From positions 124,001 to 188,000 of the forward strand of contig JAEYAW010000029.1 in the NCBI GenBank assembly GCA_023404675.1: 64,000 nt of DNA, given 5' to 3'. Made by a program: the position numbers and the translations under genes. Within the stretch, counting starts at the first letter, position 1. Each line of letters opens with the position of its first letter. This document shows, one piece after another, positions 1-8,700 of this stretch. The notes under the pieces are model-generated. The model made no database searches. It saw nothing but the letters and a program-made list of their open reading frames with translations, and was not told the DNA's origin. Origin of the DNA: Pseudomonadota bacterium. GTDB taxonomy: Bacteria; Pseudomonadota; Alphaproteobacteria; Rhizobiales; Xanthobacteraceae.

Positions 1-413
1 CGTTAAGGACAGAGCTACCCGCACAGTCAAAAAAAATCGTTGCGGAAATCGCGACCATCTTTGGAGTGAGGATTCTCTGCAACGCTTGCTCGCACAGGCC
101 CGGCATTCGCCGGGTTCTCACCGCAATCCGGCCCATCCTCGGCCCAGGGACGCCCGCAGTCGGCGGGGAATCCGTTCGCAGAGACGTATCGATGGGGTTT
201 TGTCGGCTGGGCCTTGTTGGCGGTGCATTGATCAGCGTCGTCCCGCGGCGTTCGGCTTCGTCGCCGAAACCCGCCGTTTACCAAGACTGGGCGAAACCGG
301 ATTTGTCCCCATTTCCGCCATAGGGGCACTGCGTTATAGTTACCGTCTGGTCTGGACTTGGGGGACCGGACGATTCGGCTGCACTCAATGAGGGTCGCCG
401 GGGGGATACAGGT
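1..413. other. Upstream non-coding stretch before rlpA
   Basis: I see no convincing gene here. The open frames that cross it are low-complexity, arginine-rich and lack start signals. It ends with a purine-rich GGGGGGA stretch that is the likely ribosome binding site of the rlpA homologue. Its far left end could be the 3' flank of a gene outside the window. Confidence 0.5.
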
Positions 414-1382
414 TTGGGTGGGTCTATTTCGAGAAGCGCGCGTCGTTCGCCGCGGAGCAAGGCCGCAGGGCAGGCGTTGCGACTGGCGGCCGTGAGCTGC
501 GCCTGCGTGGCGCTGGCCAACTGTGCCGCGTCGAACAAGTTCGCCAGCAAGGTCGATCCCAAATATGGCGTGTCGACCAGCCCACGGGTCGTCGACTTCG
601 GCCAGCCCGTTCCAAGAGGCGGCGGCACCTATCGGGTCGGCAAGCCCTATGTCGTCGCGGGCCGGACCTATGTCCCCGAAGAGAACACCAGCTACCGCGC
701 CGAGGGCATGGCCTCCTGGTACGGCGACGCGTTCCACGGGCGGCTGACCGCCAACGGCGAGGTCTTCGACATGACGTCGCTGACCGCCGCCCACCCGACG
801 CTGCCGATGCCGAGCTATGTCCGCGTCACCAACATGGCAAATGGCAAATCGCTGATCGTGCGGGTCAACGACCGCGGGCCGTACCACGGCAACCGGATCA
901 TCGACGTGTCGAACACGGCCGCCCATCTGCTCGATTTCCGCAGCAACGGCATCGCGCGGGTGCGCGTCGAATATGTCGGCCGCGCGCCGCTCGAAGGATC
1001 GGACGATCGCCAGCTGATGGCAACGCTGCGCACCGGTGAACCCGCGCCGTCGCCCTCGATGGTTCGTGTCGCCTCCGCCAAGCCGTTCGTACCCGACATG
1101 GGGCAGGCCAGCCGCGCGGTCGCGGCCGATGTTCCCGTCCCGTCGGAGCGTCCGTATACGCTGGGCCGGACGTCGGTCGACGTCGCTTCGGTCAATGCGA
1201 CCTCTGAAATATCGGCGTCGCGCAGTTCGCGTTCGGATGGCCGTGCGCTCGCCAATCCGCGCGCCGTGTCCTATCGCGAGGTCACGGATGACCCGCGCCG
1301 CACGACGGCCTCTGCCTTTGCGCCGAGCAGCAGTTCCAACGACCAGATCGGACATCTGCTGTCGGGGCGGGGCCTGTACTAA
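414..1382 (+). CDS. rlpA: RlpA-like septal ring lytic transglycosylase, lipoprotein
   Basis: The product is 322 aa, with a basic N-terminus, a hydrophobic stretch and a lipobox-like LANC at residues 34-37, so it is probably a lipoprotein; Asn just before the Cys is atypical. A double-psi beta-barrel domain follows at about residues 98-185, with the RlpA signatures ASWYG, FHGRLTANGE, VRVNDRGPY and DVSNTAAHLL. The Ala/Ser-rich tail shows no SPOR domain. RlpA proteins cleave or bind denuded peptidoglycan glycans at the division septum or cell surface. The chosen start is TTG, supported by GGGGGGA about 9 nt upstream; no in-frame ATG precedes the signal peptide. The next + strand gene is a D,D-carboxypeptidase, also a peptidoglycan enzyme. 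Confidence 0.85.
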   Translation: MGGSISRSARRSPRSKAAGQALRLAAVSCACVALANCAASNKFASKVDPKYGVSTSPRVVDFGQPVPRGGGTYRVGKPYVVAGRTYVPEENTSYRAEGMASWYGDAFHGRLTANGEVFDMTSLTAAHPTLPMPSYVRVTNMANGKSLIVRVNDRGPYHGNRIIDVSNTAAHLLDFRSNGIARVRVEYVGRAPLEGSDDRQLMATLRTGEPAPSPSMVRVASAKPFVPDMGQASRAVAADVPVPSERPYTLGRTSVDVASVNATSEISASRSSRSDGRALANPRAVSYREVTDDPRRTTASAFAPSSSSNDQIGHLLSGRGLY

Positions 1383-1392
1383 GGGGCAGCCC

Positions 1393-2343
1393 TCAATACC
1401 CGATCTGCTTCAGGAACCCGATCAGGGCGGTGTTGACCTCGTCCGGCCGCTCCTGCTGGATCCAGTGCCCGGCCCCCTCGATGATCAGCTTGCGCGCGAG
1501 GCTGGGCAGGACGCGCTCCATCTCCGCGATCCGCTTGCCGCCCAGAAGGCCCTTGACCACCGCGTCGCGGGAGCCGGCAATGAACAACGACGGCTGACGG
1601 ATCTGAGCGCCCTGCCAGGGCGCGGTGAGATCCCAGTTGCGGTCGATGTTGCGATACCAGTTCAGCCCGCCCCGGAAACCCGATGCACGATAGGCGTCGA
1701 TGAAGTGGTGCAGTTCATCCTCGCTCACCCAGTCGGGAAGCAGGCGCGGGATTGCCGGATCGCCGAGAAAGCCATGCACCGGATCGACGTTGAGCGTCTC
1801 GGATCGATCCGCCGCGAAGCCGCGCGAAAACATCGCGCGCATGGTGAAGGCCGGATCGCGCTCAAATTCCGCTTCAGCAACTCCGGGTATCTGGAAGTAC
1901 TGCCAGTAGAAATTATCGATTCCCTGTTTGCGCAGAAGCTCCATTGGCCGCCCGCGTCCCCGGATGGGCGGGGGGACGCTCAGCCCGGCCACCGCCGGAA
2001 ACATGTCGGGGCGGAACAGCGCGGCATGCCAGGCGACGGGCGCACCCCAGTCGTGACCGATCACGACGGCCTTGCTCTCGCCCAGCGCGCCGACGAGACC
2101 GACGACATCCCCGACGAGGTCGAAGATGCTGTAGGCTTCGATATCGTCCGGCCGGGAACTTCGGCCGAATCCCCGCATGTCGGGGGCCGCCACGCGATAG
2201 CCCGCCTCCGCGAGCGGGCCGATCTGATGCCGCCATGAATAGGCGAGCTCGGGCCAGCCATGGCACAGCATGACCAACGGACCGGTCCCCTGAAGGGTCA
2301 CGGACAAATCGATGCCATTGGCTGAAATCTTTTCTATTTTCAT
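1393..2343 (-). CDS. Alpha/beta hydrolase, epoxide-hydrolase family
   Basis: A 316-aa soluble alpha/beta hydrolase. The HGWP motif at residues 28-31 is the oxyanion-hole signature of epoxide hydrolases. The nucleophile elbow GHDWG at 96-100 carries Asp98 rather than Ser, and the catalytic His is in GAGHW (His293). A cap region of about residues 130-240 contains several Tyr, as needed for epoxide protonation. Haloalkane and fluoroacetate dehalogenases share the Asp nucleophile, so the substrate is open. The gene converges on rlpA with a 10-bp gap and is divergent from the carboxypeptidase gene; the 160-bp gap between them probably holds both promoters. Confidence 0.82.
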   Translation of the reverse strand: MKIEKISANGIDLSVTLQGTGPLVMLCHGWPELAYSWRHQIGPLAEAGYRVAAPDMRGFGRSSRPDDIEAYSIFDLVGDVVGLVGALGESKAVVIGHDWGAPVAWHAALFRPDMFPAVAGLSVPPPIRGRGRPMELLRKQGIDNFYWQYFQIPGVAEAEFERDPAFTMRAMFSRGFAADRSETLNVDPVHGFLGDPAIPRLLPDWVSEDELHHFIDAYRASGFRGGLNWYRNIDRNWDLTAPWQGAQIRQPSLFIAGSRDAVVKGLLGGKRIAEMERVLPSLARKLIIEGAGHWIQQERPDEVNTALIGFLKQIGY

Positions 2344-2505
2344 GAAGTTTCCGCCCGTAATTCATGTTGTTTCGAGCCCGCATCGCGGGTTACCCGCCCA
2401 CGATAGGAACCAATCAGCGCGACCGCAACGGCTGTCCGCCCCCGGCGTGTTGTTCGGCAGTGTGGCGGCTGTTAAGTAAGACGTGTTCCCCGGAGACGAC
2501 GAGCG

Positions 2506-3753
2506 ATGGCTGCGCACCCCGCACGATTGAGGCATTCCCGCCGGCTCATTGCGCGGCTGAGCGCGGGACTGGCAGCAGTCGGGATCCTGATCGCCGCCGC
2601 CGGCGCGTTCGCCGCCAACAAGAGCGTGGAAGGCGGTGCCAAGAAGGATCAGGGCTTCGATGTCGATGCGCCGACAGCCATCCTGATCGAGGCCACCAGC
2701 GGCGCGGTGCTGTTCGAGAAGAACGCCGACGAACTGCGCCCTCCCTCCAGCATGATGAAGATCATGACGGCGGAGTTCGTGTTCAACGAGATCACGCAGG
2801 GGCGGGTCAAGCTCACGGACGAATACGTCGTCAGTGAAAACTCCTGGCGGAAGGGCGGCGCACCGGCAGGCGGATCGACCATGTTCGCGGCCATCCACAG
2901 CCGGGTGCCGGTGGCCGATCTGCTGCGCGGGGCGATCATCCAGAGCGGCAACGACTCCTGCATGATCCTAGCCGAGGGCATCGCAGGCGGCGAGCGCGCT
3001 TTCGCCGAAAAGCTCACGGCACGCGCCCGCGAACTGGGGCTGTCCCAGGCAACCTTCGGCAATTCCAACGGCCTGCCCGACCCCGACAACAAGATGAGCG
3101 TGCGCGAGCTTGCGACGCTGGCCCGTCACATCGTCCAGACCTACCCCGAATTCTACAAGATCTTCGGCGAGCAGGAATTCACCTGGAACAAGATCCGGCA
3201 GTTCAATCGCAATCCGCTCCTGAAAGCCTATGAGGGCGCGGACGGGTTGAAGACCGGCTATACCAAGGACGGCGGCTACGGGCTCGTCGGCTCGGCGGTC
3301 CAGAACGGTCAGCGTCTGATCGTGGTCATCAACGGGCTGGAGAGTCTCGACGACCGGGCGGCGGATGCCAAGCGCCTGCTGGACTGGGGATTCCGCAACT
3401 TCGAGACCCGGACGCTGTTCGAGCCGCAGCAGTTCGTCGGCTATGCCCGCGTCTTCGGCGGCGAGGGCCGCTCGCTCAAGCTGGTGAGCCACGAGCCGGT
3501 CAAGGTCATGATCCAGAAGAACGGAGCCGACAAGCTGCTGGCGCGGGTTGTCTATCAGGGGCCGGTCCGGGCTCCGGTGACGGAGGGACAGCGCGTGGGC
3601 GTCATCAAGGTCTGGCGCAGCGGCAATCTCGCGGTCGAGGTGCCGCTCTATGCCGGCGAGACCATCCAGACCGGCACCACGATGCGCCGCGCCTTCGACG
3701 GGGCGGCGGAGCTGTTCACGGCGCTGTTCCGGGCCGGCATCGAGAAGCTCTGA
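2506..3753 (+). CDS. dacC: D-alanyl-D-alanine carboxypeptidase (PBP5/6 type)
   Basis: A 415-aa low-molecular-weight penicillin-binding protein that trims the terminal D-Ala of peptidoglycan stem peptides in the periplasm. It has a signal segment at about residues 12-37. All three SxxK-family motifs are present: Ser82-Met-Met-Lys85 (acyl-enzyme Ser and Lys), Ser147-Gly-Asn, and Lys249-Thr-Gly. The C-terminal domain of about 110 aa fits the beta-rich PBP5 membrane-anchoring domain. The gene is 3 bp upstream of tmk and is probably co-transcribed with it. The symbol dacC is approximate, since dacA, dacC, dacD and dacF paralogues cannot be separated by eye. Confidence 0.9.
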   Translation: MAAHPARLRHSRRLIARLSAGLAAVGILIAAAGAFAANKSVEGGAKKDQGFDVDAPTAILIEATSGAVLFEKNADELRPPSSMMKIMTAEFVFNEITQGRVKLTDEYVVSENSWRKGGAPAGGSTMFAAIHSRVPVADLLRGAIIQSGNDSCMILAEGIAGGERAFAEKLTARARELGLSQATFGNSNGLPDPDNKMSVRELATLARHIVQTYPEFYKIFGEQEFTWNKIRQFNRNPLLKAYEGADGLKTGYTKDGGYGLVGSAVQNGQRLIVVINGLESLDDRAADAKRLLDWGFRNFETRTLFEPQQFVGYARVFGGEGRSLKLVSHEPVKVMIQKNGADKLLARVVYQGPVRAPVTEGQRVGVIKVWRSGNLAVEVPLYAGETIQTGTTMRRAFDGAAELFTALFRAGIEKL

Positions 3754-3756
3754 ATT

Positions 3757-4440
3757 ATGTCCGATGCCGACATTGATCCGGGGCGCGGTCGCTTCATCAC
3801 CTTCGAAGGCGGGGAGGGTGCGGGCAAATCCACCCAGATCAAGCGGCTCGCCGAACGGCTCGAAGGCGAGGGGATCCGCACCCGGCTGACCCGCGAGCCA
3901 GGGGGCTCCCCCGGCGCCGAAGTGATCCGCCACCTGCTCTTGTCCGGCGTCGGCAAGCTGCTCGGCGGTGACGCCGAGTCCATGCTGTTCGCCGCTGCCC
4001 GCGACGAACACGTCCGCGAGGTGATCCGCCCGGCGCTCGATCAGGGCATCTGGGTGCTGTGCGACCGCTTCATCGATTCCACGCGCGCCTATCAGGGCGG
4101 CGTCGGCAAGGTTCCGATCGCGCTGCTGAACGCGCTCGAGCGCGCGACCGTGGGCGACACCATGCCGGACCTGACCCTCGTGCTGGACCTGCCGGTCGAG
4201 ATCGGCTTGCAGCGGGCGGCGGCACGGCGTGGCATGGACACGGCTGATCGCTTCGAGGCGGAGGGGCTGGCGTTCCATACCAAGCTGCGGGATGTCTACC
4301 GGACGATTGCCCAGGCCGATCCGCGCCGCTGCGTCCTGATCGACGCAAATGCCGATGTCGAAGCCGTCGCCGAGCGCGTCTGGGATGCGGTGAGGCAGCG
4401 GCTGAACATCACGTCCAACCATCGCCACGAGTCCGCATGA
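3757..4440 (+). CDS. tmk: Thymidylate kinase (dTMP kinase)
   Basis: A 227-aa kinase that phosphorylates dTMP to dTDP. The P-loop FEGGEGAGKST lies at residues 16-26. The DRx motif is in LCDRFIDST and the lid region is RRGMDTADRFE. The stop overlaps the start of holB by 4 nt (ATGA), indicating translational coupling; the tmk-holB pair is widely conserved in alphaproteobacteria. Confidence 0.95.
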   Translation: MSDADIDPGRGRFITFEGGEGAGKSTQIKRLAERLEGEGIRTRLTREPGGSPGAEVIRHLLLSGVGKLLGGDAESMLFAAARDEHVREVIRPALDQGIWVLCDRFIDSTRAYQGGVGKVPIALLNALERATVGDTMPDLTLVLDLPVEIGLQRAAARRGMDTADRFEAEGLAFHTKLRDVYRTIAQADPRRCVLIDANADVEAVAERVWDAVRQRLNITSNHRHESA

Positions 4441-5471
4441 GCGCACGCAGTTCCGAACCTTCTACCCGCCATCCGCGCGAGACCACGATCCTTGCGGGGC
4501 ATCACGAGGCGGAGCAGACGCTGCTGAACGCCTATCGGAGCGGGCGCATTCCGCATGCCTGGCTGATCGGCGGGGCGCGGGGGATCGGCAAGGCGACGCT
4601 GGCCTACCGTATGGCGCGGTTCGTGCTGGCCCATCCCGATCCGACCCGTTCCGAGGTTCAGTCAGCCACGACGCTTGCCGTTCCATCCGACAGCGCGACC
4701 GCGCGCCACGTGGCGTCGGACACCCACGGCGGGCTTCTGGCGCTTGAGCGCGCTGTCAACGAGCGCGGCACGATGGGGACGGTCATCACCGTCGATCAGG
4801 CCCGCGAGGCCTCGGCCTTCTTCGCCGCGACGGCTGCGGTCGGCGGCTGGCGGGTCTGCATCGTCGATACGGTCGACGAACTCAACGCCAATGCGGCCAA
4901 CGCGCTGCTGAAGATACTGGAGGAGCCGCCGGCGCGCTCGCTGTTCCTGCTGGTGACGCATGCGCCGTCCCGCGTGCTGGCCACCATCCAGTCGCGCTGC
5001 CGCAAGCTGCCGCTCAGGCCGCTGCCTGATGCCGACGTCGCGCGCGCGGCCGCCGACGTTCTGGAGTTGTCCTCGGACGACCCGGACCTCGCGCGTGCGG
5101 CGGCCGCTGCCGACGGCAGCGCGGGACGCGCCCTGATGCTGTTGAGCGGCGAGGCGCTCGGTCTCTACCAGCGCACCAGTTCACTGCTCGATGCGCTGCC
5201 CCGGGTCGATCATCGCGCCCTGCACGAGCTTGGCGATTCCATGGGCCTCGCAGACCGCGCCGCGCTCGGCGCATTCGCCGACACGGTCGAGCGCTGGATG
5301 GCGCGGCGGCTCCATGCCGACGGGGCGGCAGCGGACCTGCCGCGCCTTGCGCGCCTTGCGGAGGTATGGGAAAAGATCGCCAAGTCCGTGCGCGAAACCG
5401 AAATGTTCAACCTCGAACGCAAGCCGCTGGTTTTCGCCGTGTTCGGACTCCTCGCAGAAGCGACGCGCTGA
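4437..5471 (+). CDS. holB: DNA polymerase III subunit delta'
   Basis: A 344-aa clamp-loader subunit. The N-terminal AAA+ fold has a degenerate P-loop (GARGIGKATL, about residues 43-52) and the sensor region ILEEPPARSLFLLVTH followed by the SRC motif (IQSRCRKLPL), both characteristic of the tau/delta' family. Delta' acts as a structural stator and does not need ATP hydrolysis. The start overlaps tmk by 4 nt, and metG follows 42 bp downstream. Confidence 0.93.
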   Translation: MSARSSEPSTRHPRETTILAGHHEAEQTLLNAYRSGRIPHAWLIGGARGIGKATLAYRMARFVLAHPDPTRSEVQSATTLAVPSDSATARHVASDTHGGLLALERAVNERGTMGTVITVDQAREASAFFAATAAVGGWRVCIVDTVDELNANAANALLKILEEPPARSLFLLVTHAPSRVLATIQSRCRKLPLRPLPDADVARAAADVLELSSDDPDLARAAAAADGSAGRALMLLSGEALGLYQRTSSLLDALPRVDHRALHELGDSMGLADRAALGAFADTVERWMARRLHADGAAADLPRLARLAEVWEKIAKSVRETEMFNLERKPLVFAVFGLLAEATR

Positions 5472-5513
5472 CGCGCTCCGGCATCCGGGGCAGGTTCGCT
5501 GTCTGCCAGCTCG

Positions 5514-7073
5514 ATGGACGCTAGAGTGGCCAAGTCAACGTTCTACCTCACCACGCCGATCTTCTATCCCAACGGCGCGCCGCATATCGGGCACGCCTAT
5601 ACGGCCATCGCCAGCGACGCCCTCGCGCGCTTCCAGCGTCTGGATGGCCGCGACGTTCTGTTCCTGACCGGGACCGACGAGCACGGGCAGAAGATGCAGC
5701 AGACGGCTGCCAAGGAGGGGATCACGCCGCTGGAGCTGGCGACCCGCAACTCGTCCGTCTTCCGGAATCTGTGGGCCGAGCTGAACATTTCCTACGACGA
5801 TTACATCCGCACCACCGAGCCGCGACATCATCGCGCCAGCGAGGCGATCTGGCAGCGCATGATGGATGCGGGCGACATCTATCTCGACGTCTATTCCGGC
5901 TGGTATTCGGTCCGTCAGGAAGCCTTCTTCGACGAGAAGGAGACCACGCTGGGCGAGGACGGCGTTCGCCGCGAGCCGCTCGGCTCCCCGGTCGAATGGG
6001 TCGAGGAGAAGAGCTATTTCTTCCGCCTGTCCGCCTACCAGGATCGCCTGCTGAAACTCTATGATGAGCGCCCGGACTTCATCGGCCCGGACTCGCGCCG
6101 CAACGAGGTGATGAGCTTCGTCAGAGGCGGCCTTCAGGATCTGTCGATCTCGCGCGCCACATTCGACTGGGGCATCAAGGTGCCCGGCGACGAAGGGCAT
6201 GTGATGTATGTGTGGGTCGACGCGCTGACCAATTACATCACCGCCGCCGGTTATCCGGACGAGGGCGATCCGAAGTGGCGGTTCTGGCCGGCCGACGTCC
6301 ATATCATCGGCAAGGATATCATCCGCTTTCACGCGGTGTACTGGCCGGCCTTCCTGATGTCGGCGGGCATCGCGCCGCCGAAGCGGGTCTATGCCCACGG
6401 CTTCCTGCTCAATCGCGGGGAGAAGATGTCGAAGTCGGTCGGCAACGTGGTCGATCCGTTCAGTCTGGTGAAGCTCTACGGCGTCGATCAGGCGCGCTAT
6501 TTCTTCCTGCGCGAGGTCGCGTTCGGACAGGACGGCAGCTACAATCACGAGGCCATCGTCGCGCGCATCAATGCCGATCTCGCCAACGATCTCGGCAATC
6601 TCGCGCAGCGTTCGCTGTCGATGATCGCCAAGCAGCTGGGCGGCGTGGTGCCCGAGCCGGGTGATTTCTCGGACAGCGACAAGGCCATTCTGGCGCAGGC
6701 CGACGCGATGCTGGCGACCGCACGCGAGGCGATGGCCGGCCAGCAGATCCATGTCGCCCTGAATGCGATCTGGGCGACGGTGGCGGAGGCCAATCGCTAC
6801 TTCGCCTCGGAAGCGCCGTGGGCGCTCGCCAAGACCGATCCCGCGCGCCAGAAAACGGTTCTGTATGTCACGGCTGAGGTCGTGCGCCAGATCGCGATCC
6901 TGGCGCAGCCGGCGATGCCGGCGTCCTGTGCCAAGCTGCTCGACATTCTCGGCATCCCGGACGACGCACGCACCTTTGCCGCGATCGAAGAGCGCATCAG
7001 GCCCGGCTCAACGTTGCCGCCGCCCGCGCCGGTGTTTCCGCGTTTCGTCGAACCCGAGACGCCAACGGACTAA
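5514..7073 (+). CDS. metG: Methionyl-tRNA synthetase
   Basis: A 519-aa class I aminoacyl-tRNA synthetase. The HIGH motif is at residues 24-27 (PHIGHAYTAI) and KMSKS is near residue 304. The C-terminal anticodon-binding helical domain is present, but the extra C-terminal dimerisation (Trbp111-like) domain is absent, as is usual for the short alphaproteobacterial form. ATG at 5514 is used; an in-frame GTG at 5526 is an alternative start. It sits between holB and tatD in a conserved housekeeping order. Confidence 0.95.
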   Translation: MDARVAKSTFYLTTPIFYPNGAPHIGHAYTAIASDALARFQRLDGRDVLFLTGTDEHGQKMQQTAAKEGITPLELATRNSSVFRNLWAELNISYDDYIRTTEPRHHRASEAIWQRMMDAGDIYLDVYSGWYSVRQEAFFDEKETTLGEDGVRREPLGSPVEWVEEKSYFFRLSAYQDRLLKLYDERPDFIGPDSRRNEVMSFVRGGLQDLSISRATFDWGIKVPGDEGHVMYVWVDALTNYITAAGYPDEGDPKWRFWPADVHIIGKDIIRFHAVYWPAFLMSAGIAPPKRVYAHGFLLNRGEKMSKSVGNVVDPFSLVKLYGVDQARYFFLREVAFGQDGSYNHEAIVARINADLANDLGNLAQRSLSMIAKQLGGVVPEPGDFSDSDKAILAQADAMLATAREAMAGQQIHVALNAIWATVAEANRYFASEAPWALAKTDPARQKTVLYVTAEVVRQIAILAQPAMPASCAKLLDILGIPDDARTFAAIEERIRPGSTLPPPAPVFPRFVEPETPTD

Positions 7074-7078
7074 GTCTC

Positions 7079-7873
7079 ATGCTCATCGACAGCCACTGCC
7101 ATCTCGACTTCCCGGACTTCGCCAGCGATCTCGACGGGATCGTCGCACGCGCCGAGGCGGCGGGCGTCGCACGCATGGTGACGATCTCCACGCGCGTGCG
7201 CGAATTCGAGAAGCTGCGCGCCATCGTCGGGCGCTATCCCAACGTCTACTGTTCGCTCGGCACCCATCCGCAGCATGCCGATGAGGAAGACGGCATCCCG
7301 GCCGAGGACCTGGCCGCCATCGCCGCGCATCCGAAGGTCGTGGCGCTGGGCGAGGCGGGCCTGGATAATTTTTACGAGCAGGGCTCGGCTGCCGCGCAGG
7401 AGAGGGGCTTTCGCGCCCATATCCAAGCAGCCCGTCTGACCGGGCTGCCGCTCGTGATCCACACCCGCGAGGCCGATCAGCGCTGCGGCGAGATTCTCGA
7501 AGACGAGATGGCAAAAGGCCAGTTTCGCGCGGTACTGCACTGCTACACCGGCGGCCGCGAGCTGGCGATGAAGGCCATCGCGCTCGGCCTGTCGATCTCG
7601 TTCACCGGCATCCTGACCTTCAAGAAGTCGCAGGCGATCCGCGACCTCGCGGCCGAGCTGCCCGCCGACCGCATCATGGTCGAGACCGACGCGCCATATC
7701 TTGCGCCCGGCCCCTATCGCGGCAAGCGCAACGAGCCGGCCTACGTGGTGGAGACCGCGAAGGTGCTCGCCGATGTGCGCGGCGTGAGTTTCGACGAGAT
7801 CGCACGCCAGACCACGGAGAATTTCTTCCGCTTCTTCGACAAGGTGCCGCGGCCGGAGGCCTGCGCCGCGTGA
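7079..7873 (+). CDS. tatD: TatD-family metal-dependent hydrolase / DNase
   Basis: A 264-aa TIM-barrel hydrolase. The metal-binding HxH is at the N-terminus (DSHCHLDF), and other ligands lie in ALGEAGLD, VIHTREAD, LHCYTGG and VETDAPYLAP. TatD proteins act as Mg-dependent 3'-5' exonucleases or deacylases. The gene starts 5 bp after metG, and its stop codon overlaps the GTG start of the next gene (GTGA), so the two are coupled. Confidence 0.92.
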   Translation: MLIDSHCHLDFPDFASDLDGIVARAEAAGVARMVTISTRVREFEKLRAIVGRYPNVYCSLGTHPQHADEEDGIPAEDLAAIAAHPKVVALGEAGLDNFYEQGSAAAQERGFRAHIQAARLTGLPLVIHTREADQRCGEILEDEMAKGQFRAVLHCYTGGRELAMKAIALGLSISFTGILTFKKSQAIRDLAAELPADRIMVETDAPYLAPGPYRGKRNEPAYVVETAKVLADVRGVSFDEIARQTTENFFRFFDKVPRPEACAA

Positions 7874-8676
7874 CGCTGACGCTGACCATTCTCGGCTGCG
7901 GTTCGTCCGCAGGCGTGCCGCGCCCCGCGCTCGGCTGGGGCGCGTGCGACCCGGCCAATCCGAAGAACCGCCGCCGCCGCTGCTCGATGATGATCGAGCG
8001 GTGCGGGCCGGGCGGTGTGACGCGCATCATCATCGACACGTCGCCGGATCTGCGCGAGCAACTGATCGACGCCGATGTCGATCATATCGACGCGGTGTTT
8101 TTGACCCACGAGCACGCCGACCAGACCCACGGCATCGACGACCTGCGCTCGGTGGTGCTGGCGCAGCGCGCGCGGATTCCCGTCTACCTCAACGCGTCGA
8201 CCGCAGCCGACATCATGTCCCGCTTCGGTTACTGCTTCGAGACGCCCGCGGGCAGCGCCTATCCGCCGATCCTGAGCCGCCACGATATCGAGGCGGGCGA
8301 GACCCGCGTGATCGACGGGAAGGGCGGTGCAGTGGCGCTGACGGCCTTTCTGGTTCAGCACGGCAATATCACCGCGCTCGGCTACCGGATCGCAGGCACG
8401 GCGGCCTACTCGCCAGACCTCAACGACATTCCGCCGGAAAGCTTTCCGGCGCTCGAAAACCTCGATCTGTGGATCGTCGACGGGTTGCGCCCGGCGGCCC
8501 ATCCGAGCCACTTCAGTCTTGGCGAGGCGCTGAACTGGATCGACCGTTTCAGGCCGCGCCGCGCGGTCATCACCAACATGCATTCGGACCTCGATTACGA
8601 GGTCGTGCGCCGGAGCGTACCGGAAGGTGTCGTTCCGGCCTATGACGGAATGCGGATCGAGATCGGCGAGGGGTGA
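7870..8676 (+). CDS. MBL-fold metal-dependent hydrolase (PhnP-like)
   Basis: A 268-aa metallo-beta-lactamase-fold protein starting with GTG. The zinc motif HxHxDH is read as THEHADQTH. The family N-terminus LTILGCGSSAGVPRP and the downstream histidines (LRPAAHPSHFSL, NMHSDLDYE) are intact. Relatives include the cyclic-phosphate phosphodiesterase PhnP, but there is no phn context here. The recurrent metG-tatD-MBL order points to a housekeeping phosphodiesterase of unknown substrate. The start overlaps tatD by 4 nt. Confidence 0.88.
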   Translation: MTLTLTILGCGSSAGVPRPALGWGACDPANPKNRRRRCSMMIERCGPGGVTRIIIDTSPDLREQLIDADVDHIDAVFLTHEHADQTHGIDDLRSVVLAQRARIPVYLNASTAADIMSRFGYCFETPAGSAYPPILSRHDIEAGETRVIDGKGGAVALTAFLVQHGNITALGYRIAGTAAYSPDLNDIPPESFPALENLDLWIVDGLRPAAHPSHFSLGEALNWIDRFRPRRAVITNMHSDLDYEVVRRSVPEGVVPAYDGMRIEIGEG

Positions 8677-8700
8677 TCCCCGCCGGATTTGTGGTGAGCG

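Noticed and set aside
66..323. 85-aa + strand open frame before rlpA
   Set aside because: No recognisable domain, poor ribosome binding site, and composition like a random GC-rich frame.
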